This document shows positions 1-8,847 of a DNA stretch of 64,000 nt, in pieces; within the stretch, counting starts at the first letter, position 1, and the number at the start of each line of letters is the position of its first letter. The DNA comes from Ohtaekwangia koreensis (GTDB lineage Bacteria; Bacteroidota; Bacteroidia; Cytophagales; Cyclobacteriaceae), in the NCBI RefSeq assembly GCF_900167975.1, contig NZ_FUZU01000001.1, positions 315,001 through 379,000 on the forward strand. Reading direction: 5' to 3'. Both the position numbers and the translations under genes were made by a program. Under the pieces are notes generated by a model. It saw only the letters and a program-made list of their open reading frames with translations. It ran no database searches and was not told where the DNA came from.

Positions 1-1
1 C

Positions 2-409
2 GATGCGTATCCGTATTGGATCACTTTTGGTTTGGCTATAGCTTTACTGATCTGGTCAGGTATTAGGAAATCCTTTTTATCTCTGAATGTTAAAAGCTAT
101 GGCTTTATCATCGTATTACTGTTGGTGTTCATCAGTTTTCAATCACCCCAGTTAGCACGGATACTGACGAATATAATCTTGTTTGCATTCGGGATATTTA
201 CCATTCGTGACGGTGCACAGCAAAATCGTTTGAGCTTGTTAAACTATGGTTTGCTGATTCTTACAGCACTGATCATTTGCCGTTTCTTTGATGTTGATAT
301 GAGCTTCGTAGTACGTGGCTTGCTGTTCGTAGCTGTGGGCGTAGGATTTTTCGTTGCCAACGCCTGGATGGTGCGCAAGCGTAAAGCTGAGCTTAATAGC
401 AATGTATAA
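2..409 (+). CDS. DUF2157-like integral membrane protein, C-terminal part
   Basis: The gene enters from the left edge: the frame is already open at base 2 and ends at the stop at 407-409, so about 135 residues are visible. They form several hydrophobic membrane segments followed by a short basic tail (MVRKRKAEL). The ending pattern FFDVDMSFVVRG then a glycine-rich helix then basic tail is, from memory, that of the DUF2157/DUF4401 membrane proteins of Bacteroidota. The next gene, a GDYXXLXY protein, is the usual partner of such proteins, which supports the assignment. The biochemical role of this pair is not known to me. Confidence 0.7.
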   Translation, partial: DAYPYWITFGLAIALLIWSGIRKSFLSLNVKSYGFIIVLLLVFISFQSPQLARILTNIILFAFGIFTIRDGAQQNRLSLLNYGLLILTALIICRFFDVDMSFVVRGLLFVAVGVGFFVANAWMVRKRKAELNSNV

Positions 410-488
410 TGATTAGTACGTATAGTATATATATAGTATGAAACCAAAGCCAGGCTGTAGCGGCCTTGTCTTGTAACACTGAAACGAA

Positions 489-1067
489 ATGAAAAAGATA
501 TTACTTCTGTTGTTTGCTTTGATGTGTCTGGCGCAATGGTATGTGCCTGGGATGATGATCTATGATCAGGAGCAAGTTTTAAGCGAAGGCAAAGTATATA
601 AATTTAAAACGCGTCCCATCGACCCTTCTGATCCCTTTCGGGGAAAATATATAACCCTGAATTTCGAAGAAGATCATATCAATGTTACAGACTTTAAGGA
701 ATGGGAGAATGTGGCGGATGTGTATGTTTCGCTTCGAGATTCAGCCGGTTATGCACGGATCAACAGCGTTTCCATGTATGAGCCGGAAGGCGTAGACTAT
801 ATAAAGGCGCGTGTGCAAAGCGTTGATTCATATGATGCGCCGTATACACTTTGGATCGCGTATCCTTTCGAAAGGTTTTATCTTGAAGAATCGAAAGCAG
901 CTGAAGCTGAACGGGTATCGTGGCAGGCGCGTACAGATTCAACGCAAGTTACGTATGCCGTGGTAAGTGTAAAGGATGGTAAGGCAGGACTGAAGGATGT
1001 GATGATCAATGACCGTAGTATTGCTGATATCGTTGCTGAGATTAATCAGGCGCAATCATCCGATTGA
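489..1067 (+). CDS. GDYXXLXY domain-containing protein
   Basis: This 192-residue protein begins with a hydrophobic stretch (residues 3-18) that would serve as signal peptide or membrane anchor. Residues 49-58 read PFRGKYITLN, matching the RGxYxxLxx signature of the GDYXXLXY family; the usual Asp is Lys here. The rest is a soluble, mainly beta domain presumably on the outer side of the inner membrane. It follows the DUF2157-like gene by about 80 bases on the same strand and is probably co-transcribed. Function is unknown; the family is usually found beside DUF2157/DUF4401 membrane proteins. Confidence 0.8.
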   Translation: MKKILLLLFALMCLAQWYVPGMMIYDQEQVLSEGKVYKFKTRPIDPSDPFRGKYITLNFEEDHINVTDFKEWENVADVYVSLRDSAGYARINSVSMYEPEGVDYIKARVQSVDSYDAPYTLWIAYPFERFYLEESKAAEAERVSWQARTDSTQVTYAVVSVKDGKAGLKDVMINDRSIADIVAEINQAQSSD

Positions 1068-1108
1068 CGGGTGATCTCTCCAGTTCGTCAAAAAGCGACA
1101 CGACCAGG

Positions 1109-1139
1109 TTGGGCACCTTGTTAACTTGCCCTATCTTTC
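1109..1139 (+). promoter_or_regulatory. Bacteroidota-type promoter for the sugar dehydrogenase gene
   Basis: A TTG at 1109-1111 is followed after 20 bases by TATCTTTC at 1132-1139, which matches the Bacteroidota -7 consensus TAnnTTTG at all fixed positions but the last. The coding start is about 50 bases downstream. This is a pattern match only. Confidence 0.45.
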
Positions 1140-1190
1140 CTCTTGGATGGTATATAAGCAGATATCCTATTAATATAAAATATAAACTCT

Positions 1191-2348
1191 ATGACCCTAA
1201 GAAATGGAATAGTATATGCGTCACTTGCTTTGTCGGTATTGGCTTGTTCTGATAAAAACGGAACAGAGAAGACTAATACAGAAACGACGACAGTAGGTGC
1301 TGTAATTGAATCTGAAAAGTTAAAATTCACGGTCGATACATTAACCGATAAACTTGATAATCCCTGGGGTATAGCATTTCTGCCGGATGGAAGAATCCTG
1401 GTAACAGAAAAAAAAGGCGAGATCAGAATTATAAAGGATGGTAAATTACTGGATGAGAAAATTGAAAATGTTCCTGCGGTATATGATCATGGACAAGGTG
1501 GATTACTCGATATAATTGTACATCCGGATTATGCTAATAATGGTTGGATATACCTGAGCTATGCAAAGCCTGGCGAAGGCGGTGGTGGCACAACGATCGC
1601 ACGGACCAAACTGAATGGCAATGCTTTCACCGACTTTCAGGATTTATTTTCTGCTAAACCTTTTGCAGATTCTGAAGTTCACTTTGGATCGCGTATCGTT
1701 TTTGACGGCCAGGGTCATATTTTTTTTTCAAGCGGAGAAAGAGGTACCAAGGAGAATGCGCAGAACCTTGGTAATCATTTAGGAAAAGTACTTCGTCTCA
1801 ATGAAGATGGGACAGTGCCAAAAGATAATCCGTTTGTAAATACAGCAGGCGCTAAGCCGGAGATCTGGAGTTATGGACATCGTAATCCGCAGGGACTGGT
1901 ATATGATAAAGCAACGGGTGAGCTATGGGATGCAGAGCACGGTCCCAAGGGTGGAGATGAATTAAATAAAGTTGAGAAAGGAAAAAATTATGGATGGCCT
2001 GTGATTACCTATGGTATTAACTACGATGGTACTCCGATTACAGACATCACCGCGAAAGAGGGAATGGAACAACCTGTTTGGTACTGGGTTCCATCTATAG
2101 CAACGTGTGGCTTAACGCAAGTTACGAGTGATAAATATCCAAATTGGAAGAATAACTTTATAGTAGGCGCCTTAGCACAAACACATATAGCACGTGTTGA
2201 AGTAAGCAATGGAAAATATGTGAAGCACGAAAAACTCCTCGACAAAGTAGGGCGTGTTCGAATGGTTACGCAAGGACCTGACGGATATGTATACATCGCG
2301 ACTCAAAGTCCGGGAATGTTGTTGAAGATTGTGCCCGCAAGCAATTAA
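1191..2348 (+). CDS. PQQ-dependent sugar dehydrogenase (GSDH/YliI family), lipoprotein
   Basis: The 385-residue protein starts with a lipoprotein signal peptide (lipobox SVLAC, Cys19) and is otherwise one six-bladed beta-propeller domain of the glucose/sorbosone dehydrogenase (GSDH) family. Recognisable blade motifs are NPWGIAFLPDGRILVTEK (about residues 57-74), VHPDYANN, HFGSRIVFDGQGHIFFSSG, GHRNPQGL and WDAEHGPKGGDELN; the conserved His and Arg in these form the PQQ site in characterised members such as E. coli YliI. It would oxidise aldose sugars outside the inner membrane. The exact substrate cannot be read from the sequence, and PQQ synthesis genes are not in the window. It is a single gene facing the convergent aldo/keto reductase gene. 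Confidence 0.85.
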   Translation: MTLRNGIVYASLALSVLACSDKNGTEKTNTETTTVGAVIESEKLKFTVDTLTDKLDNPWGIAFLPDGRILVTEKKGEIRIIKDGKLLDEKIENVPAVYDHGQGGLLDIIVHPDYANNGWIYLSYAKPGEGGGGTTIARTKLNGNAFTDFQDLFSAKPFADSEVHFGSRIVFDGQGHIFFSSGERGTKENAQNLGNHLGKVLRLNEDGTVPKDNPFVNTAGAKPEIWSYGHRNPQGLVYDKATGELWDAEHGPKGGDELNKVEKGKNYGWPVITYGINYDGTPITDITAKEGMEQPVWYWVPSIATCGLTQVTSDKYPNWKNNFIVGALAQTHIARVEVSNGKYVKHEKLLDKVGRVRMVTQGPDGYVYIATQSPGMLLKIVPASN

Positions 2349-2361
2349 ATCAGCTGCGAGC

Positions 2362-2412
2362 TTTTGCTATGCGCTACGAGTTGCAGTTCTTTACTTGTAG
2401 CGCATAGCTAAA
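2362..2412. terminator. Hairpin between convergent genes
   Basis: Perfect 12-bp inverted repeat: GCTATGCGCTAC at 2366-2377 and its complement at 2397-2408, with a T run on the left and an A run on the right, as expected of a two-way terminator between the dehydrogenase and the aldo/keto reductase genes. The left arm shares a 12-mer with the intergenic hairpin near 50735. Confidence 0.6.
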
Positions 2413-2428
2413 AACGCGGATCTATATA

Positions 2429-3424
2429 TTATTCTGCCAGCATAAATTCATTCGCAGCCTGTGTAATTTTCTTTAGCTCTTCATCTGAAAGTTTAAAGTC
2501 GAGGGCCTTCACGTTTTCTTTTACTTGTTGCTCATCTCTTGCACCAACCAATACACAATCCATGGCCGGCTGTCGGGTTGTCCAGTTGATAACGAGTTGT
2601 GATAAACTTGCGTTATGACCATCTGCGATCGGTTTTATTTTTTCAAGGAGCGCATTCGCGCGATTTATATTCTCTGTGGTATAAAATTTATTGTTCTCGC
2701 GCGTATCACCTTCACCAAATTTATGTCCTGGCTTTATTTTTCCGGAAAGAAGCCCGCGTTGCAATGGACTATAAGGAATTATACTCATTCCTTTTTGCAG
2801 TGCCTGCGGTACTATATCTTTTTCAATGCCACGATTGATCATACTATACGGCACTTGATTCGAAGCAAGCTTTACAACTTTTAAGGCTTCATCAACTTGT
2901 GTTGTACTGTAATTGCAAACGCCCGCTGCACGTACTTTACCTTGTTCAATAAGTTTGACAACGGCACGCATCGTTTCTTCAATAGGTGTAGTGGCGTCAG
3001 ACCAGTGAATCTGGAGCAGATCTATATAGTCGGTTTTCAACCTGCGCAGACTATCTTCACATTCTTTGATCACTTTCGCTGCCGCTGCATAGCGATATAC
3101 TTTTAGGGCCTTCCCGTTGTTATCGGTAGTGTCAAAATAGAATTCACCTTCAGCGGTTTCCCAGTTCAATCCATACTTTGTAAGAATCTGGTATTGATCA
3201 CGGGGTATACCTTGCAACGCACGGCCTACCAGTTCTTCGCTACGGCCAAATCCATACACCGGTGCTGTATCAATGGTTGTCATGCCCAAATCAAAGGAAG
3301 CACGAATTGCCCGTAATGCAGCACTTTCTTCAGCGCCTCCCCACATCCATCCGCCAACAGCCCAAGCTCCAAAAGCCATGGGTGTTACCTGTACGGATGA
3401 GTTTCCAATTTTCTTCAAATCCAT
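2429..3424 (-). CDS. Aldo/keto reductase
   Basis: A 331-residue NADPH-dependent (alpha/beta)8-barrel oxidoreductase, full length for the family. The catalytic tetrad is readable: Asp52 and Tyr57 in TIDTAPVYGFGRSEE, Lys83 in LTKYGLN and His140 in LLQIHWSD. The cofactor loop near the C-terminus (SPLQRGLLSGK, then VLVGARDEQQV) is also conserved. It resembles the YajO/Tas-like AKR branch that reduces small carbonyl compounds; the substrate is not predictable. It lies 45 bases downstream of the CHAT gene start region on the same strand but reads away from it as a separate gene; no functional link is evident. Confidence 0.88.
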   Translation of the reverse strand: MDLKKIGNSSVQVTPMAFGAWAVGGWMWGGAEESAALRAIRASFDLGMTTIDTAPVYGFGRSEELVGRALQGIPRDQYQILTKYGLNWETAEGEFYFDTTDNNGKALKVYRYAAAAKVIKECEDSLRRLKTDYIDLLQIHWSDATTPIEETMRAVVKLIEQGKVRAAGVCNYSTTQVDEALKVVKLASNQVPYSMINRGIEKDIVPQALQKGMSIIPYSPLQRGLLSGKIKPGHKFGEGDTRENNKFYTTENINRANALLEKIKPIADGHNASLSQLVINWTTRQPAMDCVLVGARDEQQVKENVKALDFKLSDEELKKITQAANEFMLAE

Positions 3425-3468
3425 CGTTGTATTGAATTATAGGTATAAATATACTATATAGATTCTGA

Positions 3469-6321
3469 TCACATGCCCATCATCACAAAGGCGCCCCAGT
3501 AGTAAGGCTCTTTATATTTGACCATGAGCTGAAGTTGTGCTTGCTTAAAAGCTTTTTGTTTATTGCCAAGCTTCAACCAGTTTGTATAAAAGTTACTCAT
3601 GAGTTGTTGGGTTGCGGCATCATCAACTTTCCAGAGGCTCATGATCAACGCATCCGCGCCTGCTACAAGAAAAGCACGTTGCAAGCCATATACACCTTCA
3701 CCAGCCTTTACATCACCCAGCCCTGTCTCGCATGCACTCAATACGATCAGATCGGTTCCTTCAAGGTTCAGATTCATCGCTTCGTACGCAGTAAGTATAC
3801 CGTTGTCATTGCTCTCCAGGTTGGGCATTCGTTTACCGCTTACCGTTCCGGATGCGCCAGCGAGTAACAGCCCTGAGCGGAGTAAAGGATTGTCGTTGGC
3901 ATTTTCAAGATGTACACCAAAGGCAGCGCCACTGCTCTCGGTATCTTTCAGAAAATATCCATGAGTCGCAATGTGTATAAGTGTTGGTGCCTTGATCGAT
4001 TTTAGATTTTTCTCGGTCGCTGTTTTTTCAGAGAACAAAGTCACCTGGTAGCCAGAGGTCTTTAATACTTTTGATATAGTATTCATCTCGATTTTGGTTC
4101 CGGGTAGCGCAGCAATTTCACCGGCACCATAATCCGGAAAACCAATCAATGTTGCATTTTTTCGTGGAGCTTTTGCCTTTTTACTTTTCCAGGCGATCAG
4201 GTCTTTTGAATTTCCCAGGATCACGAGGTCGTATCGGTTTATGACGTAATCGGCATCCGGCTTTTTCAGGGTGTTGAGATTGATCTGATTGTAAGCGCCA
4301 TCCGGAGATATATAGATGAGTTTCTTCCCTTTGAGTTCGGGTTCTATACGTGCCCAGTATTGATCGTATGAGTATTCATCCGCGATTCGCTGCTGAACGG
4401 CATTGCGATAGAATTTCGAATAGCGGGTGTCCAATTGTGATCCATTATCCAGAATTACAAGCTTGGGTATATCTATACCTTTTGTTAATACCAATGCCAG
4501 GTACCGCGCATCGTTTTCAAACTTCTGATCATACTTTTGAACGCGGATAATTTCAACTACTGCTTCAGTGTCGGTAAGCAATGCTTTGATCTGATCAGCA
4601 CTTACTTTTTTGGCAGAATAACTTGAAGAAAAATCTGCTGAACGCTCAGAAAGTTTTCGCTCCATTGCATTGGCGGCACGTTCGAGTGAATCCAGATTTA
4701 TATTCTGTTGTCGAAGATCTTGTTTGGAATAAGCATATAGTCTTGCCAAGGTTTCTTTCTGGTCAAGCCACGTGCGATAATCTTTGATAAGCTGCACATC
4801 TTTACTGGTAAGAATTGCCTGCTTTACACGGTTGGTGGAATTGAGGAGCAGTGCCTTGGTGGCGATCTGGTAATCGTAAAGTGATTCGATGGCATGTGGG
4901 TTTTCTATACTTGCATCAATAGCAAAATTGTAGAACCGCTGAAAGCGTGGTGAAAGTATATCCCAGTATTTAGTCTTCTCCGCTTCGCTCATGGGCGGAA
5001 AGTATGTGTTGATAAAGTCAAGCGACTTATCCATAACGTTGCGATACATCATGAATGATCTATCCCATATTTTTCGCTTCCAGTATAGTATAGCTATATC
5101 CTCCTGCGATTGAACGTATAGCGGGTGATTGATTCCCAGCGTGGCTTCACGGATGGCCAGCGCTTTTTCAAGCAATGGATCTGCATCGGTATATTTACCT
5201 TTATAGCGGTAGAAATTTCCCTGATCACTGATGGCCTTGGCGTAAGCCGGGTTTTCTTCATTGAAGTTTGATTTATATATAGCAGCAGAGCGTTTTAAAA
5301 GGTCTTCCACTTTATCTTCTTTTCCCATTACTATATAAAGTGCTGCCTGGTTGTTTAACATGGAGGCATAGTCTGGATTATTTTTTCCTAAACGTTTTTC
5401 CATGCCAAGGTATATAGTTTCAGCTTCCGGATATTTCCCCATTTGCTGATAGAGTAATGCGAGGTTGGACAAGAACTTCAGGTGATTCCTGGATTTACTG
5501 CTTTGCAATTTTTCACCGATCACAATAGCCTCTTTCAGAGTTTTCTCTGCTTCTTCAAACCTGCCGATCGATTGAAACAACATCGCCTGGTTGTTGAGTA
5601 TAATGGCGTAGGGCATGGCTGCCTGCAGATTGTTCGACTTGATAATGGAAAGCGATGTTTCAAAATCTTTTTCGGCTTCGTTATAGCGGGCAAGACTATA
5701 TTTTAAAACTCCGTAATTGTTGAGCGATGCGGCTACGCTTGTGTTTGTGTCTCCGAATTTTGCTTTGCGTAAATCCAGCGCTTCAACTGTTAATTCTTCC
5801 GCTTGTGTGAAGCGTCCCATGGTAGCATAAAGCAAGCCTTGGTTGGATATAGTTTTAATATACCCTATATCTTCTTTCAGATTGGCTTTTTCATAAGCCG
5901 TTTTAGCGGCTACAAACTTTTTTTCTGCCATGGTAAATTTACCGTTGGCATACCACACTTCACCTGCTTCGCGATGGAAGCGAGCGAGCTCTGCATCGGA
6001 CAATGCATCATTTTTTAAATATGAAGATGTTAGCCCGACTGCAGAAGTAAAGCGCGCAGCGGTTTCACCTTTTTCCTTTACGTCAAAGAGTCCTGAGTTA
6101 TCACTAAGCAAAATCGCATAGTCGAAATCCGCGGAGTCAAACTCTGCGCGAGCTCGCTCCATATCCTTCATGGCAAGGTTGAATACCTTATCTCGATTGT
6201 CTTTCGTGTTGAGGCTCTTGCCTGCATCGGTGGCAGCTTTTTTAAGATCTTTCAGGAGTTGAGCCTGGAGGGGAAAAGTCAGGGTTAAAAGTATACCTGC
6301 GATTATAGGGATTCGCTTCAT
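3469..6321 (-). CDS. Exported TPR-CHAT protein
   Basis: The 950-residue protein has a Sec signal peptide (MKRIPIIAGILLTLTFPLQAQ), then about ten tetratricopeptide repeats (roughly residues 90-440, e.g. NNYGVLKYSLARYNEAEKDF), a helical linker, and a C-terminal CHAT domain. CHAT is a caspase-like cysteine protease fold; the expected dyad is present, with His in LIHIATHGYF near residue 782 and Cys in VLSACETGLG near residue 862. CHAT-TPR proteins are frequent in Bacteroidota but their targets are mostly unknown. The signal peptide places it in the periplasm or beyond, unlike the cytoplasmic CRISPR-associated TPR-CHAT proteins; no CRISPR gene is nearby. No proteolytic target can be inferred from the neighbours. 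Confidence 0.87.
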   Translation of the reverse strand: MKRIPIIAGILLTLTFPLQAQLLKDLKKAATDAGKSLNTKDNRDKVFNLAMKDMERARAEFDSADFDYAILLSDNSGLFDVKEKGETAARFTSAVGLTSSYLKNDALSDAELARFHREAGEVWYANGKFTMAEKKFVAAKTAYEKANLKEDIGYIKTISNQGLLYATMGRFTQAEELTVEALDLRKAKFGDTNTSVAASLNNYGVLKYSLARYNEAEKDFETSLSIIKSNNLQAAMPYAIILNNQAMLFQSIGRFEEAEKTLKEAIVIGEKLQSSKSRNHLKFLSNLALLYQQMGKYPEAETIYLGMEKRLGKNNPDYASMLNNQAALYIVMGKEDKVEDLLKRSAAIYKSNFNEENPAYAKAISDQGNFYRYKGKYTDADPLLEKALAIREATLGINHPLYVQSQEDIAILYWKRKIWDRSFMMYRNVMDKSLDFINTYFPPMSEAEKTKYWDILSPRFQRFYNFAIDASIENPHAIESLYDYQIATKALLLNSTNRVKQAILTSKDVQLIKDYRTWLDQKETLARLYAYSKQDLRQQNINLDSLERAANAMERKLSERSADFSSSYSAKKVSADQIKALLTDTEAVVEIIRVQKYDQKFENDARYLALVLTKGIDIPKLVILDNGSQLDTRYSKFYRNAVQQRIADEYSYDQYWARIEPELKGKKLIYISPDGAYNQINLNTLKKPDADYVINRYDLVILGNSKDLIAWKSKKAKAPRKNATLIGFPDYGAGEIAALPGTKIEMNTISKVLKTSGYQVTLFSEKTATEKNLKSIKAPTLIHIATHGYFLKDTESSGAAFGVHLENANDNPLLRSGLLLAGASGTVSGKRMPNLESNDNGILTAYEAMNLNLEGTDLIVLSACETGLGDVKAGEGVYGLQRAFLVAGADALIMSLWKVDDAATQQLMSNFYTNWLKLGNKQKAFKQAQLQLMVKYKEPYYWGAFVMMGM

Positions 6322-6401
6322 GATCGGGTTTTTATAGTTTAAATTTAACTAAAACGAAGCGGCAGGGTTTCAGAGAATGAAAAGAAATTGTGCGCTTTAA
6401 G

Positions 6402-6438
6402 TATCAGTGTTATCAAAATTGTTTTGATAACACTGATA
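6402..6438. terminator. Long perfect hairpin
   Basis: Arms at 6402-6418 and 6422-6438 are perfectly complementary over 17 bp with a 3-base loop. It lies just past the end of the isomerase-like gene on the minus strand and before the CHAT gene start. It has no long T tract on the minus strand, so it could be a weakly intrinsic terminator, an mRNA 3' protecting stem or a repeat. Confidence 0.5.
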
Positions 6439-6451
6439 TCATCTTTCAGAA

Positions 6452-7375
6452 TTAGAAAGTATCTACTTCGCGGTACGCTTTGATCAATGCTATTTCACCT
6501 TCTTTACCAGGCTTGGATATACCATGCTCCATTCCCCATACACCACGATAACCTTTATCGTATACATGCTTGAAAATGTTTTTATAGTTGATCTCACCCG
6601 TTGTTGGTTCTTTTCTTCCTGGGTTATCGCCAATCTGAAAATATGCGATCTCCTCCCAGCAGCGATCTATATTTGATATAATGTTTCCTTCATTGCGCTG
6701 CATGTGATAGATGTCGTACAGGATTTTGCACGAAGGGCTGTTTACTGCTTTGCATAATTCATACGTTTGGTCGGATGTGCGCATGAACAGATCAGGTACA
6801 TCACTTAAGGGTTCGAGCACCATGATCAATCCATTGGGTTCAAAAATTTCTGATCCTCTTCGCAGGGCATCTACTACATTGGCAGTTTGTATACCTATAG
6901 GAATATTGCGTTCAAAAAATCCCGGCACTACGGTCATCCATTTTGCATTCACACGCTTGGCTAGTTCAACACACGCTTTGCAAGTCTTGACGAAGTTGTC
7001 TTTGAATTCCTGTTTGCCAGTGGTTAATGATACTTTCCAGTTATCTCCACCATCCACAACAAATACACCCATGGTCATGCCGAGCTTTGCGAGAGTCGCG
7101 CCAATTTTATCCTGCTCTTCTTTTGTGCGTTTTAATAGTCCATTATCTTCAATACTTCTGAAGCCCTGGTCGTACATGAACTTAATCTGATCTATAAAAT
7201 CTTTTCCAGCATGGTTTGCAAACATTCCATCGTGCGGGCCATAATTACACTTGAACGTTTTTTCTGCTGTGCCTGCTGCGGGTGAGTTCACAACGGTTGA
7301 GGCAAACGCACTTCCGAGTGTTGCTGTAGAAGCGGCCACAGTAAAACCGTTCTTCAAAAAGTTTCTTCGTTTCAT
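6452..7375 (-). CDS. Sugar phosphate isomerase/epimerase-like TIM-barrel protein, exported
   Basis: The start was set at the ATG at 7373-7375 because it opens a 307-residue protein with a signal sequence, MKRRNFLKNGFTVAASTA, that carries the twin-arginine pattern RRNFLK; the frame is open further upstream but without signal character. The body is an AP-endonuclease-2/xylose-isomerase-like TIM barrel resembling hydroxypyruvate isomerase (Hyi): the metal-ligand positions are visible as VLEPLSD, KILYDIYHMQ, YFQIGDNPGRKEP and GMEHG. Such Tat-exported isomerase relatives are common in Bacteroidota and often act in carbohydrate or inositol turnover. Substrate and true activity are not known. It ends 130 bases before the CHAT gene on the same strand. 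Confidence 0.8.
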   Translation of the reverse strand: MKRRNFLKNGFTVAASTATLGSAFASTVVNSPAAGTAEKTFKCNYGPHDGMFANHAGKDFIDQIKFMYDQGFRSIEDNGLLKRTKEEQDKIGATLAKLGMTMGVFVVDGGDNWKVSLTTGKQEFKDNFVKTCKACVELAKRVNAKWMTVVPGFFERNIPIGIQTANVVDALRRGSEIFEPNGLIMVLEPLSDVPDLFMRTSDQTYELCKAVNSPSCKILYDIYHMQRNEGNIISNIDRCWEEIAYFQIGDNPGRKEPTTGEINYKNIFKHVYDKGYRGVWGMEHGISKPGKEGEIALIKAYREVDTF

Positions 7376-7550
7376 GGTGTGTTGGTTTGAGTTGTCTCTC
7401 AATATAGTATAAATAGTATTGACGTGCGCGTGTTTTGGGACGAAGTGTTGTAGCCGGATGTAGAGTGATATATAGGATTGAAGATTTATAAACAGTATGA
7501 TTGAAATTGAATTTTCTCTGGCCAATCACTCAAGTCGGCTATAAATGAAA

Positions 7551-7578
7551 AAAGCCAGCCCTGGAAATGGCTGGCTTT
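7551..7578 (-). terminator. Terminator of queA
   Basis: A 10-bp perfect stem (7551-7560 with 7569-7578) and an 8-base loop. On the minus strand it lies 22 bases after the queA stop and is followed by a T-rich stretch. Confidence 0.75.
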
Positions 7579-7599
7579 ATGTTATCAGTATTTTAAGTA

Positions 7600-8646
7600 C
7601 TAGATGATGAGCATCGCATCACCGTACGTAAGGAATTTATACTTTTCTTTTTTCGCAACTCTGTAAGCTTCCATGATCAACTCATATCCACCGAAAGCAG
7701 AAGCCATCATTAATAATGTGGACTCTGGCATGTGAAAGTTTGTGATCATCGCGTTGCAGATCTTGAAATCATACGGAGGGAAGATAAACTTGTCAGTCCA
7801 TCCTTCGCGTGCTTTCAAGCGGTTCGTAGCGGATACAGCAGATTCCAGAGCACGCATCGTAGTTGTACCTATAGCACATACTCTGTTCTTGTTGTCCAAT
7901 GCCTTGTTAACAATATCAACAGCTTCAGTTCCAACAATGAAATTTTCGGAATCCATTTTATGCTTGGTAAGATCTTCAACATCTACCGGGCGAAATGTCC
8001 CTAGACCAATGTGAAGAGTAACGAAAGTCATATCTACACCTTTCAACTGAAGGCGTTTCAATAACTGGCGTGTAAAGTGAAGACCTGCAGTAGGAGCGGA
8101 CACAGCACCTTTGTTTTTAGCAAAGATTGTCTGGAAGCGATCTTTATCTTCTGGCTTAACTTTACGCTTGATATACTTTGGAAGCGGAGTTTCTCCCAAT
8201 GTCTCAACCACTTTATCAAAAGCAGCGGAGTCACCATCAAAAAGAAAACGGATTGTACGGCCACGTGATGTGGTGTTGTCTATAACTTCAGCAACGAGAT
8301 CGCCATTACCGAAATATAGTTTGTTGCCAACACGGATTTTCCGCGCAGGGTCAACCAACACATCCCATAAGTGCATATCAGCATTCAGCTCACGCAGCAG
8401 GAATACTTCGATCTTGGCACCAGTCTTTTCTTTTCGTCCATAAAGACGAGCAGGAAACACCATGGTGTCATTGCCGACCATTACATCGCCATCATTGAAG
8501 TATTCAACGACATCTTTAAATATCTTATGCTCTATTTTGCCGGTGTCTTTATGTACCACCATAAGCCGTGCTTCATCACGGTTCTCAGCTGGGTCAAGGG
8601 CAATAGAGTTGTTAGGGAGTTCGAATTTAAATTCGGATAACTTCAT
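7600..8646 (-). CDS. queA: S-adenosylmethionine:tRNA ribosyltransferase-isomerase
   Basis: QueA transfers and isomerises the ribosyl part of SAM to preQ1 in tRNA, giving epoxyqueuosine at the wobble position of GUN anticodons. The 348-residue length and the motifs SEFKFELP at the N-terminus, [20 protein letters not shown] and the conserved C-terminal [12 protein letters not shown] segment identify it. The ATG at 8644-8646 gives the usual family N-terminus ([11 protein letters not shown]); an upstream in-frame extension of 18 residues is not conserved in the family as I know it. It is a single gene followed by its own hairpin terminator. Cytoplasmic. Confidence 0.95.
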   Translation of the reverse strand: MKLSEFKFELPNNSIALDPAENRDEARLMVVHKDTGKIEHKIFKDVVEYFNDGDVMVGNDTMVFPARLYGRKEKTGAKIEVFLLRELNADMHLWDVLVDPARKIRVGNKLYFGNGDLVAEVIDNTTSRGRTIRFLFDGDSAAFDKVVETLGETPLPKYIKRKVKPEDKDRFQTIFAKNKGAVSAPTAGLHFTRQLLKRLQLKGVDMTFVTLHIGLGTFRPVDVEDLTKHKMDSENFIVGTEAVDIVNKALDNKNRVCAIGTTTMRALESAVSATNRLKAREGWTDKFIFPPYDFKICNAMITNFHMPESTLLMMASAFGGYELIMEAYRVAKKEKYKFLTYGDAMLII

Positions 8647-8847
8647 ATTCGTTAATGCAAAGTATGCCCAATAAAGGGTAAATTTTATTTTGGGTTGCAA
8701 AAATAAGGTAACAATTGGCTTTTACGACAAAAGGTGCTCTTTTTTTCAAGCTTGTAACAAAAAAGCAAGATTTTCAGTCTTTAAAGAGTAATTTGTTAGG
8801 GAATAAGCCGACAAACTCATTTAATCTAACATTGCGTTACTGACAAA

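Noticed and set aside
3599-3964. Plus-strand frame opposite the CHAT domain
   Set aside because: Antisense to a conserved catalytic domain; Ser/Pro-rich with no family match.
7376-7525. Longer N-terminus for the isomerase-like protein
   Set aside because: The extension is not signal-like and would bury the twin-arginine signal (RRNFLK) that fits the start at 7375.
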